DNA of 64,000 nt from CAG-103 sp963627135. Its GTDB lineage: Bacteria > Bacillota > Clostridia > Oscillospirales > Oscillospiraceae. A model generated the notes under the pieces. The model did no database searches. It was given only the letters and a program-made list of their open reading frames with translations, and had not been told where the DNA came from. Made by a program: the position numbers and the translations under genes. This document shows positions 31,715 to 41,728 of this stretch, piece after piece. The first letter of the stretch is position 1. Each line of letters starts with the position of its first letter. Where the stretch lies: contig CAVFZY010000035.1 in NCBI GenBank assembly GCA_963627135.1, positions 1 through 64,000 on the forward strand, written 5' to 3'.

Positions 31715-34198
31715 TTATGCTGCAGTGGGCAGCTCCGGTATCGTCGGCATCGTCGGGGCCGTCGGCCGCTCGGGTGCGTCCGGGAGCGCGTCGAGGACCA
31801 GGTTCAGCGTGACCTCATAGAAGCTGCAGAACACCTGTGCAAGCTGCGCACGATCGAGGCTGCCGGTCGGGTCAAAGCGGCCGTCGTTGCCGACCATGAT
31901 GCCGGCAAGGTAGCAGTAAGCGACCGCTTCCTGCGCCCACGTGGCCACGTCCGCGCCGTCGTCAAACGCGGCAAGCGCGGTCTTGATCTGCTCGTCGCCG
32001 ATCAGGGACTCGCCGCCGCCCAGCCAGCCGTAGAGCATGACGGCCATCTCCTGACGGGTGATGGTGTCGTCCGGGCAGAAGGTACCGTCGCCACGGCCGG
32101 CGATGATGCCCGCGTTGTAGGCCCAGATGACCGCATCCGTGTACCATTCGCCGGCCTTGACGTCGGTCAGCGGGCAGGTCAGGCCTTCCACATCCGGCGC
32201 GCCGGAGGCCTCATAGAGCACCTCGGCGACCATGGCGCGGGTTGTCGTGGTGGTGGGGGCAAACTTGTCGCCGCCCACACCGGCCATCAGGCCGGAAGCC
32301 TGCGCGAAGTCGACCGCCGGCTTATACCAGCCGCTCTGCGCGTCGGTGAACGTGTTGCCAACGAGCTTCAGGCCCCGGACGGCCGCCTTGGCCTCCGGCA
32401 GAAGCGCCGTCTGCTCCTCAGCGGTCTCGGCTGCCGCCATCTTCTCGTCGATCGCCTTGAGCGCGGCGTAGGTCTCCGGCGTGTAGGCGTCCTCATCGAG
32501 TACGAACTGCGTCAGTGTAAGATACTGCAGCATCGGCGTCGTGGTCACAAGGATGCGGCCGGCCGGCTCGGCGTATTCCTCACCGATGACACCGCCGAGC
32601 ACCTCGGTGACGTATTCCATGACCACTTCATCCAGCGGCAGGCCGGTGTCGAACTGGTCGGTAGCTGCTGCAAAGGCATAGTACGTGTCGCCGCCGGCGG
32701 CAACGAAGTTGTTGGTCACGACCGCATACTTGGCGTCCGGATCAAAGGCTTCACCGTTGACAGAGATGATCTGCACACGGTTGATGGTCGCGGGGCCGTA
32801 GTATGTGGAGCCGGGGTAGGGATCGGTATTGGCGTCATACTCCTCATCCGTCAGAACGACGAACTGGAGGCCCGCCGCCTGCGGGAAGCCGCCGAGGGAT
32901 TCCGGCGTGCAATACGTGCTGGCCTCGAGCGCCTCGAGCAGCTCGGAGCCGGTCACGTAGACCACGGCAAGCGTGTTGCCGAACGGCAGTACGGTGTTGA
33001 TGTCCTTCTTGGTGACATCGCCGGCCTTGATGGTCGCACGGATGCCGCCGCCGTTCGTGACGGCGACCACATTCTCCTCCGGGACTTTGATGGTGGCATC
33101 ATTCAGGATCTTCCAGAGCATGGCGTCCGTGATCAGGTCGCCGAGGTTGGTCTCGGAATCACGGTTACCGTTGGGGGCCTTCGCGCCGTTGAGCTCCACC
33201 TCGCTTACGGCAAATTTCTCACCGTAAGCCTTGTCGATGGGGTCGATGATGGCCTTGGCAGCCTCGGCGACGGTCGCGTTGCGGCCTTCGTAATCATAGA
33301 CGGTGACGGACTTGCCGTCGGCGTTTTTCTCAGTGTGCCAGATGGCCTTGAGCTCGTTGCCGACGATCTTCTTCGTGGCGTTGTCGATGGTGATGACGCC
33401 GATGTTGGCAAAGGCCGTGCCCGTGGACTGGATGGCCTCGCCGTTCGGGCCGGCGGTCATGACGGTGTGGGAGTGGCCGTCGATGATGAAGTCGATACCG
33501 GCCACGTTCTTGGCCAGATCATAGGAGGTGTAGGGCTCGGAGCTCTCGTCCACGCCCAGGTGCGCGAGGCAGACAACGATGTCGGCGCCCTGCTCCTTGA
33601 GCGCAGCGACCTGCCCGGCCGCGCAGGCATATAGCTCGCTGCCGTCCTTGCCGGCGAGGAACTGCAGGCCCTCAATGAGCTTGGGGTTGGCCTTGGTCTG
33701 CGCCTCGGGGGTCTCGAGGCCGAAGAAGCCGATCTTCACGCCGCCCTTTTCGATGATGGTGTTGGCGTCAAAGATGGTCTTGCCGTCGGCATCGAGCACA
33801 TCGGCGCACAGAACTTTGAACTTGGCGGCCTTCATGTTCTCCGCCAGCTGGGCATAGCCGTAGTCGAACTCGTGGTTGCCGATGGTGGCCACGTCGTAGC
33901 CGGTGGCGTTCATCATGGTCACCGCGTCGGCGCCCTTGTTGACGCTGACATAGACGGTGCCCTGGCTGTAGTCGCCAGCGTCGGCCAGAATGACCTCGGC
34001 GCCCTGCGCCTCATAGTCGGCCTTCAGGGACGCCATGGCCGCGTACAGCTCGATTGCACCGTGCACGTCGTTCGAGTGCAGGATGACGGTCTTGCCGTCA
34101 AGCGGCTTTGCTTCGTCAACGGCAAACGCCGTGCACGACAGGCTCAGCACCAGGCACAGCACCAGCAGCAGCGAAAGCAGTTTCTTCGTGTGCTTCAT
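31715..34198 (-). CDS. secreted 5'-nucleotidase family protein with SLH domains
   Basis: An 827-residue exported protein. Residues 1-26 are a Sec signal peptide ending LSCTAFA. The metallophosphoesterase domain has HSNDVHG, DAGDYSQGT, GNHEFDYG and GHSHT, which bind two metals. The 5'-nucleotidase C-terminal domain follows (NGGGIRA, LPFGNTLAVV). The last 210 residues contain three S-layer homology repeats (for example WYTDAVIWAYNAGIIAGRGD) that attach to pyruvylated cell-wall polymer. A Pro-rich tail ends the protein. It probably releases nucleosides or phosphate from extracellular nucleotides. AACGGAGGATAACAC supports the start. Monocistronic. Confidence 0.93.
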   Translation of the reverse strand: MKHTKKLLSLLLVLCLVLSLSCTAFAVDEAKPLDGKTVILHSNDVHGAIELYAAMASLKADYEAQGAEVILADAGDYSQGTVYVSVNKGADAVTMMNATGYDVATIGNHEFDYGYAQLAENMKAAKFKVLCADVLDADGKTIFDANTIIEKGGVKIGFFGLETPEAQTKANPKLIEGLQFLAGKDGSELYACAAGQVAALKEQGADIVVCLAHLGVDESSEPYTSYDLAKNVAGIDFIIDGHSHTVMTAGPNGEAIQSTGTAFANIGVITIDNATKKIVGNELKAIWHTEKNADGKSVTVYDYEGRNATVAEAAKAIIDPIDKAYGEKFAVSEVELNGAKAPNGNRDSETNLGDLITDAMLWKILNDATIKVPEENVVAVTNGGGIRATIKAGDVTKKDINTVLPFGNTLAVVYVTGSELLEALEASTYCTPESLGGFPQAAGLQFVVLTDEEYDANTDPYPGSTYYGPATINRVQIISVNGEAFDPDAKYAVVTNNFVAAGGDTYYAFAAATDQFDTGLPLDEVVMEYVTEVLGGVIGEEYAEPAGRILVTTTPMLQYLTLTQFVLDEDAYTPETYAALKAIDEKMAAAETAEEQTALLPEAKAAVRGLKLVGNTFTDAQSGWYKPAVDFAQASGLMAGVGGDKFAPTTTTTRAMVAEVLYEASGAPDVEGLTCPLTDVKAGEWYTDAVIWAYNAGIIAGRGDGTFCPDDTITRQEMAVMLYGWLGGGESLIGDEQIKTALAAFDDGADVATWAQEAVAYCYLAGIMVGNDGRFDPTGSLDRAQLAQVFCSFYEVTLNLVLDALPDAPERPTAPTMPTIPELPTAA

Positions 34199-34245
34199 GT
34201 GTTATCCTCCGTTTCAGTTTTGTTTTTCGGGTTTCTGCTGCTTTG

Positions 34246-34276
34246 ATTATAGCATCCCATGAAAAAAATTGGGATG
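34246..34276 (-). promoter_or_regulatory. promoter -10 and overlapping inverted repeat upstream of the 5'-nucleotidase gene
   Basis: A perfect TATAAT (minus strand, 34246-34251) lies directly next to a 7-bp inverted repeat (CATCCCA at 34253-34259 and TGGGATG at 34270-34276, 10-bp spacer) that covers the expected -35 region. No consensus -35 is visible, so a regulator bound to the repeat could control the promoter. Confidence 0.45.
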
Positions 34277-34389
34277 GGCTTTGTGCAAAAAGTGCGTCAA
34301 ATCCCGCGCGCAATTTGAACAAAATTATCCGACGTTTTTGTTTCATTTGTCAAATAACAAAGGTGCGTTCCGTTTTCGTCATTTGTCGT

Positions 34390-34418
34390 TTGCAATCCCG
34401 GAAGCGGTATGGTAAACT
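34390..34418 (+). promoter_or_regulatory. sigma-A promoter of thyA
   Basis: TTGCAA and TAAACT with a 17-bp spacer, 36 bp before the start codon. Confidence 0.65.
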
Positions 34419-34454
34419 ATTCTTTCAAAAGTGTTTTTTGAAAGGAGCAGAACG

Positions 34455-35288
34455 ATGAGCTACGCAGACGAGGTCTTTATCCGCAACTGCCGCGACATTC
34501 TGACACACGGCGTCTGGGACACCGATCAGGCCGTGCGCCCCCGCTGGGAGGACGACGGTGCCCCTGCGCACACGGTCAAAAAGTTCGGCATCGTCAACCG
34601 CTACGACCTGTCCAGGGAGTTTCCGCTGCTGACGCTGCGGCGCACCTACTGGAAGACCGCCGTGGACGAGCTGCTGTGGATCTGGCAGCAGAAGTCGAAC
34701 AACATCCACGACCTGCGCGGCCACATCTGGGACCAGTGGGCCGATGAGACCGGCTCGATCGGCAAGGCCTACGGCTATCAGCTCGGCGTCAAGCACAAAT
34801 ATCCCGAGGGCGAGTTCGATCAGGTGGACCGCGTGCTCTACGACCTGAAGCACAACCCCGCCTCCCGCCGCATCCTGACGAATATTTATACGTTCGAGGA
34901 TCTGCACGAGATGGCGCTGTATCCGTGCGCGTACTCGATGACGTTCAACGTCTCGGGCAACACACTCAACGCCATTCTCAACCAGCGCAGTCAGGACATG
35001 CTCGCGGCGAACAACTGGAACGTCGTGCAGTACGCCGTGCTCGTGCATATGTTCGCGCAGGTGTCCGGCCTGCAGGTGGGCGAGTTGGTGCACGTCATTG
35101 CCGATGCGCACATCTATGACCGCCACGTGCCGGTCATCGAGCAGCTGATCCGCAACGAGCCGAAACCGGCGCCGAAGTTTTTCATTGACCCGGACGTGCA
35201 CGATTTTTACGCCTTCACCCGCGACAGCTTCCGCGTCGAGGGCTACGAATATAGCGAGTTCACGGGGAAGATCCCCATCGCGGTGTAA
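34455..35288 (+). CDS. thyA: thymidylate synthase ThyA
   Basis: A 277-residue enzyme that methylates dUMP to dTMP with methylenetetrahydrofolate. The catalytic cysteine is Cys158 in LYPCAYSMTF; arginines in PASRRIL, and the block LNQRSQDMLAANNWNVVQYA bind dUMP. The segment around the cysteine (PCAYS in place of PCH) puts it in the variant group seen in some Firmicutes. The ATG 34455 follows AAAGGAG. folA begins 12 bp after the stop, the classical pair in which DHFR regenerates the folate oxidised by ThyA. Confidence 0.94.
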   Translation: MSYADEVFIRNCRDILTHGVWDTDQAVRPRWEDDGAPAHTVKKFGIVNRYDLSREFPLLTLRRTYWKTAVDELLWIWQQKSNNIHDLRGHIWDQWADETGSIGKAYGYQLGVKHKYPEGEFDQVDRVLYDLKHNPASRRILTNIYTFEDLHEMALYPCAYSMTFNVSGNTLNAILNQRSQDMLAANNWNVVQYAVLVHMFAQVSGLQVGELVHVIADAHIYDRHVPVIEQLIRNEPKPAPKFFIDPDVHDFYAFTRDSFRVEGYEYSEFTGKIPIAV

Positions 35289-35300
35289 GGGGGCGGGCAG

Positions 35301-35786
35301 ATGGATGCGATCGTTGCCGTCTATGCCGACTGGGGCATCGGGGCCAAGGGCACGCAGCCGCTCGTGATCCCTGCTGACCGCCGCCGCTTCAGGGAGCTCA
35401 CGATGGGCGCGGCCGTGATCGTCGGCCGGCGCACGCTGGGCGATTTTCCGGGCGGCAGGCCGCTGCCCGGGCGCGAAAACCTCGTACTCACGCGGCAAAA
35501 CATCACGATCGAGGGTGCGCAGGTGGTGCACGCCCCGGCGGAGGCCGCGGCCGCGGCCGCGCGGTATGACCGCTGCTTCGTCATCGGCGGAGACAGCGTG
35601 TTTCGTCAGATGTTCCCCCACCTGACGCGCGTATACGTTACGAAAATCGACGCTGTGCCCCACTCGGACGTGTTTTTCCCGGACCTGGACGCCGACCCCG
35701 CGTGGCACTGCGTATCGAGCGAGCCGCGCGCGGAGCACAACGGCGTGGGCTATCAGTTTTGTGTGTACGAGAAAACAAAAGCATAA
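35301..35786 (+). CDS. folA: dihydrofolate reductase
   Basis: A 161-residue NADPH-dependent DHFR. MDAIVAVYADWGIGAKGTQP holds the substrate-binding loop, followed by the invariant-type acid region (IPADRRRFRELTMG), VIVGRRTL and FVIGGDSVFRQ for NADPH. Length is normal. GGGGGCGGGCAG precedes the start; the gap to thyA is 12 bp. Ends against the repeated palindromic element. Confidence 0.93.
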   Translation: MDAIVAVYADWGIGAKGTQPLVIPADRRRFRELTMGAAVIVGRRTLGDFPGGRPLPGRENLVLTRQNITIEGAQVVHAPAEAAAAAARYDRCFVIGGDSVFRQMFPHLTRVYVTKIDAVPHSDVFFPDLDADPAWHCVSSEPRAEHNGVGYQFCVYEKTKA

Positions 35787-35790
35787 AAAA

Positions 35791-35889
35791 GCCGCAGCCT
35801 TCTGAACTGCACCCCATTCTTCAGTACAGGTATTTTGCCATACTTGTCTAACGAATGGGGTGCAGTTCGTTCACGGTCTGCGGTGTTTT
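35791..35889. repeat. palindromic repeat copy 2, bidirectional terminator-like (MITE-like)
   Basis: GAACTGCACCCCATTC (35804-35819) pairs perfectly over 16 bp with GAATGGGGTGCAGTTC (35853-35868). The outer arms GCCGCAG (35791) and CTGCGG (35878-35883) can extend the structure, and A- and T-runs flank it. Bases 35810-35889 are identical to 30365-30444 next to the IS3 relic. The inner arm is the terminal sequence of that IS. It lies between convergent folA and cysE and very probably terminates both. Confidence 0.8.
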
Positions 35890-35901
35890 CTTGCCTGTGC
35901 C

Positions 35902-36804
35902 TTATTTCTCGCCACCGGGCTTCGGCTGCGCGACGCGGAAGATCATGCGCGGGGTCTCGGTGCTGGCCTTCGTGTTCGGGGCCACGGACTCGGTGATGAA
36001 CGAGTTGCCGCCGATGACGGAGTTGGCGCCGATGACGGTCTTGCCGCCGAGGATGGACGCACCGGAGTAGATCGTGGCGTTGTCGCCGACAGTGGGGTGG
36101 CGCTTGCCAGTCACGGCGTGGCCGTGGCGCGGGCTGAGCGCGCCGAGCGTCACGCCCTGATAGAGCTTGACGTGGTCGCCGATGATCGTCGTCTCGCCGA
36201 CGACGATGCCGGTGCCGTGGTCGATGAAGAAATACTCGCCGATCTGCGCGCCGGGGTTGATGTCGATGCCGGTCGCGCCGTGGGCATACTCGCTCATGAT
36301 GCGCGGGATGAGCGGCACGCGGCTCTCATAGAGCTCATGCGCCACGCGGTAGACGAAGATCGCATACAGGCCGGGGTAGGAGAAGATGACCTCTTCCTTG
36401 CTGCCGGCGGCGGGGTCGCCGTCGAAGTTCGCGGCCACGTCCTTCATGAGAATGGTCTGGATCTGCGGCAGGCGGCAGAGGAACCGGTCGCACACGGCGC
36501 TCGTGCGCTCGCACAGGTCGCTCTCGTCCTTGATCGTGTTGGAAAACGCCAGGTGCACTTGTTCACACAGGTCGGTGTAGATCTCGCCGAGCAGGAACTC
36601 CGCAAACGTCTCGGCCGAGACGTGCGACACCGTGCCGCCCGCGAAATACGCCGGGAAGAACACCTTCTGCAGGTTCTCAATGATCTTGATGATGACCTTG
36701 CGGTCGGGCATGCGCAGCTGCTCGCTGTACATGGGCACCTCGGCCGTTTCGTAGCCGTTGGCGATCTGTGCCGCGACGGCGTGCAGCAGACTTTTTTGCG
36801 TCAT
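35902..36804 (-). CDS. cysE: serine O-acetyltransferase
   Basis: A 300-residue enzyme transferring acetyl from acetyl-CoA to L-serine, the first step of cysteine synthesis. The N-terminal 150 residues are helical; the carboxy part is a left-handed beta-helix of hexapeptide repeats with the active-site pattern DINPGAQIGEYFFIDHGTG and HPTVGDNATIYSGA. The start at 36804 follows AAGGAG. The gene is preceded by a full sigma-A promoter, a cysteine-rich leader peptide and an intrinsic terminator, so its transcription is probably attenuated by cysteinyl-tRNA supply. Confidence 0.94.
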   Translation of the reverse strand: MTQKSLLHAVAAQIANGYETAEVPMYSEQLRMPDRKVIIKIIENLQKVFFPAYFAGGTVSHVSAETFAEFLLGEIYTDLCEQVHLAFSNTIKDESDLCERTSAVCDRFLCRLPQIQTILMKDVAANFDGDPAAGSKEEVIFSYPGLYAIFVYRVAHELYESRVPLIPRIMSEYAHGATGIDINPGAQIGEYFFIDHGTGIVVGETTIIGDHVKLYQGVTLGALSPRHGHAVTGKRHPTVGDNATIYSGASILGGKTVIGANSVIGGNSFITESVAPNTKASTETPRMIFRVAQPKPGGEK

Positions 36805-36844
36805 GATGGGGACACTCCTTCTTCTTTCACATAGCGCCACAGGT

Positions 36845-36878
36845 AAAAAAACGCAGGAAGCGCGCGGCTTCCTGCGTT
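36845..36878 (-). terminator. attenuator terminator upstream of cysE
   Basis: The minus strand forms a perfect 12-bp stem (AACGCAGGAAGC / GCTTCCTGCGTT) with a five-base loop, and then seven T residues (36845-36851). It lies 41 bp before cysE and after the leader peptide. Its ascending arm GCAGGAAGC (36867-36875) can pair instead with GCTTTCTGC (36937-36945) of the leader. Confidence 0.88.
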
Positions 36879-36930
36879 GCATGACCATGTGGATGCATAG
36901 CGGACGCGCCTTTGGGGCGCGGCCGTGGGT

Positions 36931-37023
36931 TTACCGGCAGAAAGCGACGCTTCTTTGCGCATGACAACAACAGGCCGTCGGACATGCCGCGACCCGGATG
37001 CTGCTGCAGCTGCAAAGACGCAT
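36931..37023 (-). CDS. cysteine-rich leader peptide of the cysE attenuator
   Basis: A 30-codon frame with ATG at 37023 and TAA at 36931-36933. GGAAGGAG (37032-37039) is eight bases before the ATG. Seven of thirty residues are cysteine (positions 4, 6, 14, 18, 19, 20, 29), with three consecutive TGT codons at 18-20. The last codons Ala-Phe-Cys (GCT TTC TGC, 36937-36945) are the antiterminator strand. AGAAGCG (36948-36954), just after the Cys triplet, can pair with CGCTTTCT and sequester it. A ribosome stalled at the triplet would cover the first segment and free the antiterminator; one that reaches the stop would block it. This fits classical attenuation as in trp/his operons. Confidence 0.8.
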   Translation of the reverse strand: MRLCSCSSIRVAACPTACCCHAQRSVAFCR

Positions 37024-37076
37024 TGCTCAGGCTCCTTCCGGTTTATTTCCCCCTTCGCGAGGGGAATTCCTCTTCT

Positions 37077-37105
37077 TGTATAACACGATATGCCGCGCTT
37101 GTCAA
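37077..37105 (-). promoter_or_regulatory. sigma-A promoter of the cysE leader
   Basis: Minus-strand TTGACA (37100-37105) and TATACA (37077-37082) are exactly 17 bp apart; transcription should begin near 37070, about 45 bases before the leader peptide. Confidence 0.85.
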
Positions 37106-37117
37106 GAGCGTGACGGC

Positions 37118-37324
37118 TCAGGGCTTTTTCTTCGGCAGCTTCGTGATGCGGCCGTCGCCGTGGTCGATGTACGTATTTTCAAGCACATCGATCGTGCTGC
37201 GGCGCCAGTCGGCGATGTATTCCTCGCGCAGCGCCTTGCGCTCGGCCTGCTCGGCGGGCGTCAGGTCGCGCTCGCGCGCGATGCGCGTCAGCTCGCTGAT
37301 GCGGTCCATCTTTTCCAGTGTCAA
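37118..37324 (-). CDS. DUF896/YnzC-family small protein
   Basis: A 68-residue cytoplasmic protein with two predicted helices. The core MDRISELTRIARERDLTPAE and ALREEYIADWRRS matches the YnzC family of Firmicutes, small proteins of unclear function reported in SOS-linked loci. The TTG at 37324 has AGGAG nine bases upstream; the ATG at 37309 is an alternative. It follows the UPF0210 gene by 15 bp and is probably its last partner. Confidence 0.88.
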   Translation of the reverse strand: MTLEKMDRISELTRIARERDLTPAEQAERKALREEYIADWRRSTIDVLENTYIDHGDGRITKLPKKKP

Positions 37325-37339
37325 GGTTTCCTTCTCCTC

Positions 37340-38698
37340 TCAGTTTTTCAGGCTGTGCAGCGGGGCTGGGATGCGCCCGCCGCGGGCGATGAACTCGGAT
37401 GCACTGCAGCGGTTGACCGGCATGACCGGCGCGCTGCCGAGCAGGCCGCCGAACGCCACCGTGTCGCCCACCTGTTTGCCGGGCGCGGGGATGATGCGCA
37501 CGGCGGTGGTCTTGTTGTTGATCATGCCGATGGCGGCCTCGTCCGCGATGATGGCGGAGATCGTCTCGGCCGGTGTGTCGCCAGGCACGGCGATCATGTC
37601 CAGGCCCACGGAGCACACACACGTCATGGCCTCGAGCTTCTCGAGCGTCAGGCGGCCGGCCTCGGCCGCGGCGATCATGCCGGCGTCCTCCGACACGGGG
37701 ATGAACGCGCCCGAGAGCCCGCCGACGTGGGACGAGGCCATGACGCCGCCTTTTTTCACCGCGTCGTTGAGCAGCGCGAGCGCCGCCGTGGTGCCGGGCC
37801 CGCCGACGGACTCCAGCCCCATCTCCTCGAGCACGGCGGCGACGCTGTCGCCGACGGCGGGCGTCGGCGCGAGCGACAGGTCCACGATGCCGAACGGCAC
37901 GCCCAGCCGCGCGGACGCCTCCTGCGCCACGAGCTGGCCCATGCGCGTGATGCGGAAGGCCGTCTTTTTCACCGTCTCGGCCACGACGTCGAACGGCTGG
38001 CCGTGCACGCTCTGCAGCGCGTGCTGCACCACGCCCGGCCCGGACACGCCGACGTGCACCTCGCACTCCGGCTCGCCCACGCCGTGAAATGCCCCGGCCA
38101 TGAAGGGGTTGTCCTCTACGGCGTTGGCAAAGACCACAAGTTTGGCGCAGGCCATGCCGCCCTGCTCCGCCGTCAGTGCGGCGGCGCGCTTGACGGTGCG
38201 GCCCATCTCGGCCACGGCGTCCATGTTGATGCCCGCGCGCGTGGAGCCGACGTTCACGCTCGCGCACACCAGCTCCGTTTCGGCCAGTGCCTCCGGGATG
38301 GAGGCGATGAGCACGCGGTCGGCCTCCGTCATGCCCTTGTGCACGAGCGCGGAAAAGCCGCCGAGGAAGTTGACGCCGATCTCGTGCGCGGCGCGGTCGA
38401 GCGCCCGGGCATACGGCACATAGGACTGCGCACCCGTGCCCGCCGCGACGAGGGAAATGGGCGTGACGGACACGCGCTTATTGACAATGGGGATGCCGAA
38501 CTCGGCCTCAATGTCCTCGCCCGTGCGCACGAGATCGCCCGCGAGGCGGCAGATCTTGTCGTACACCTTCGTGCAGCTGCGCGCGATGTCCGTGTCCGCG
38601 CAGTCGAGCAGGGAGATGCCCATCGTGATGGTGCGGATGTCGAGGTGCTGCTGGTCAATCATGGCGATCGTCTGCAAAATTTCACTGCGGTTGATCAT
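37340..38698 (-). CDS. PFL-family protein, UPF0210 (DUF711)
   Basis: A 452-residue cytoplasmic protein. MINRSEILQTIAMIDQQHLDIRTITMGISL is the family N terminus, with later blocks NFLGGFSALVHKGM, SVNVGSTRAGINMDA and GGLSGAFIPVSEDAGM. The fold relates to pyruvate-formate-lyase-like barrels, but no reaction has been established. It is next to a small ACT protein, a pair conserved through many bacteria, suggesting a shared amino-acid-sensing role. Confidence 0.92.
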   Translation of the reverse strand: MINRSEILQTIAMIDQQHLDIRTITMGISLLDCADTDIARSCTKVYDKICRLAGDLVRTGEDIEAEFGIPIVNKRVSVTPISLVAAGTGAQSYVPYARALDRAAHEIGVNFLGGFSALVHKGMTEADRVLIASIPEALAETELVCASVNVGSTRAGINMDAVAEMGRTVKRAAALTAEQGGMACAKLVVFANAVEDNPFMAGAFHGVGEPECEVHVGVSGPGVVQHALQSVHGQPFDVVAETVKKTAFRITRMGQLVAQEASARLGVPFGIVDLSLAPTPAVGDSVAAVLEEMGLESVGGPGTTAALALLNDAVKKGGVMASSHVGGLSGAFIPVSEDAGMIAAAEAGRLTLEKLEAMTCVCSVGLDMIAVPGDTPAETISAIIADEAAIGMINNKTTAVRIIPAPGKQVGDTVAFGGLLGSAPVMPVNRCSASEFIARGGRIPAPLHSLKN

Positions 38699-38710
38699 GG
38701 TCGTGCCCCC

Positions 38711-38980
38711 TTAGATGCGGTGCATGGCGTTGAAGATGTCTTCACGCTGGGCGCGGATCTGCAGGCCGCGCTGCGTGCCGGCCTCGTCGAGCGTGCGGGC
38801 GAGGTCTGCAAACGGCACGGTGCAGTGCGCCGCGTCCACGAGCATGATCATCGTGAAGTATTCCTGCAGCACCGTCTGGCTGATGTCCAGCACGTTCACG
38901 CTGTACTGCGCCAGAAGGGCGGTCACGTCGGCGATGATGCCGACACGGTCTTTTCCGATTACGGTTACGATTGCACGCAT
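38711..38980 (-). CDS. ACT-domain protein, UPF0237
   Basis: An 89-residue single ACT domain (MRAIVTVIGKDRVGIIADVT) of the UPF0237 group. ACT domains bind amino acids or similar ligands. It precedes the UPF0210 gene by 12 bp, its near-universal partner. AGGAGGACAATGT supports the start. Confidence 0.92.
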   Translation of the reverse strand: MRAIVTVIGKDRVGIIADVTALLAQYSVNVLDISQTVLQEYFTMIMLVDAAHCTVPFADLARTLDEAGTQRGLQIRAQREDIFNAMHRI

Positions 38981-38992
38981 ACATTGTCCTCC

Positions 38993-39583
38993 TTATTGAC
39001 CGATCGCGCCGAGCTCGTCGAGATCGCGCTCGAACGCGGGAATGAAATGCTCCAGAAAATACTGCACCTCCGGCAGGGGCGAGGCGTCGAGCGCCGCGCG
39101 CGTCTGCGCCTCAGCGGAGAGAAACTCGTTATTGCCGGCCTTGCGCTCCTCGATGCACTTGATGTAGGCCGAGAGCTTGTCGGCCGCCTTCACGAGCGGG
39201 TAAATGTCGCCGTCCTTGTCCTCGGCGAGCACATCGGCGTAGGTCTCGCGCAGCTCCGGCGGCAGCATACCGAGCAGCTTCTGCACGGCCAGATCCTCCA
39301 CCGCGTGGTAGGCCGACATGATCTCCGCGTTGTGGTACTTGATCGGCGTCGGCAGGTCGCCCGTGAGGATCTCCGATGCGTCGTGATACAGCGCCGCCGT
39401 CGCGAGGGCGTTGACGTCGCACGGCTCATGGAAAATGTCGCGCCGGATGACGCCGAGCGCGTGCGCCAGCACGGCCACCATATGGCTGTGCTCCTGAATG
39501 TTCTCGGGCAGGGCGTTGCGCATCAGGCCCCAGCGCGCGATATAGCGCATGCGCGAAATGAGCGCAAAGAAGTTGGAATCCAT
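38993..39583 (-). CDS. HD-domain hydrolase, YfbR-like 5'-deoxynucleotidase
   Basis: A 196-residue protein with the HD metal motif: HSHMVAVLAH, then YHDASEILTGDLPTPIK and a later KAADKLSAYI. This is the YfbR layout; YfbR dephosphorylates deoxynucleoside 5'-monophosphates. The ATG at 39583 follows GAGAGGA. It lies 12 bp before the ACT gene, so the four minus-strand genes (HD, ACT, UPF0210, DUF896) form one operon. Confidence 0.85.
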   Translation of the reverse strand: MDSNFFALISRMRYIARWGLMRNALPENIQEHSHMVAVLAHALGVIRRDIFHEPCDVNALATAALYHDASEILTGDLPTPIKYHNAEIMSAYHAVEDLAVQKLLGMLPPELRETYADVLAEDKDGDIYPLVKAADKLSAYIKCIEERKAGNNEFLSAEAQTRAALDASPLPEVQYFLEHFIPAFERDLDELGAIGQ

Positions 39584-39664
39584 CGTGTGTCCTCTCAAAA
39601 ACGAAAAATACGGATATGGACACATTTTATCATGCCGTTCGGGGAATGTAAACACGAAAAACAG

Positions 39665-39693
39665 TTGCAATATCAGGTTTTTCATGCTAAAAT
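39665..39693 (+). promoter_or_regulatory. sigma-A promoter of typA
   Basis: TTGCAA and TAAAAT with a 17-bp spacer, 61 bp before typA, in the AT-rich gap between divergent genes. Confidence 0.75.
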
Positions 39694-39754
39694 ACAATTT
39701 CGTGCGAACAAAAATGATTTTAAAATATGTATTTGCGTTGAGGAAGTGTGCAAA

Positions 39755-41581
<1,827 letters not shown>

Positions 41582-41595
41582 GCCCCAAAATGTAT

Positions 41596-41631
41596 CCCGC
41601 CGCCGTCTCAACAGACGGCGGCGGGATTTTT
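41596..41631 (+). terminator. terminator of typA
   Basis: A perfect 13-bp stem (CCCGCCGCCGTCT / AGACGGCGGCGGG) with a CAAC loop and ATTTTT. Confidence 0.92.
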
Positions 41632-41654
41632 CTGCACACTGTGTGCGGTTTTTG

Positions 41655-41684
41655 TTGACAGAGGTGCGGCCTGTCCGGTAAAAT
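41655..41684 (+). promoter_or_regulatory. sigma-A promoter of the SPFH gene
   Basis: TTGACA and TAAAAT with an 18-bp spacer, 45 bp before the start codon. Confidence 0.7.
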
Positions 41685-41728
41685 AAACACAAAGTACAAA
41701 AAATAGACAACAGAGGGGAGAACCGCAC

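Noticed and set aside
36998..39754. Upstream extension of the typA frame across 900 codons
   Set aside because: It is antisense to DUF896, UPF0210, ACT and HD genes; typA begins at 39755 after its own promoter.
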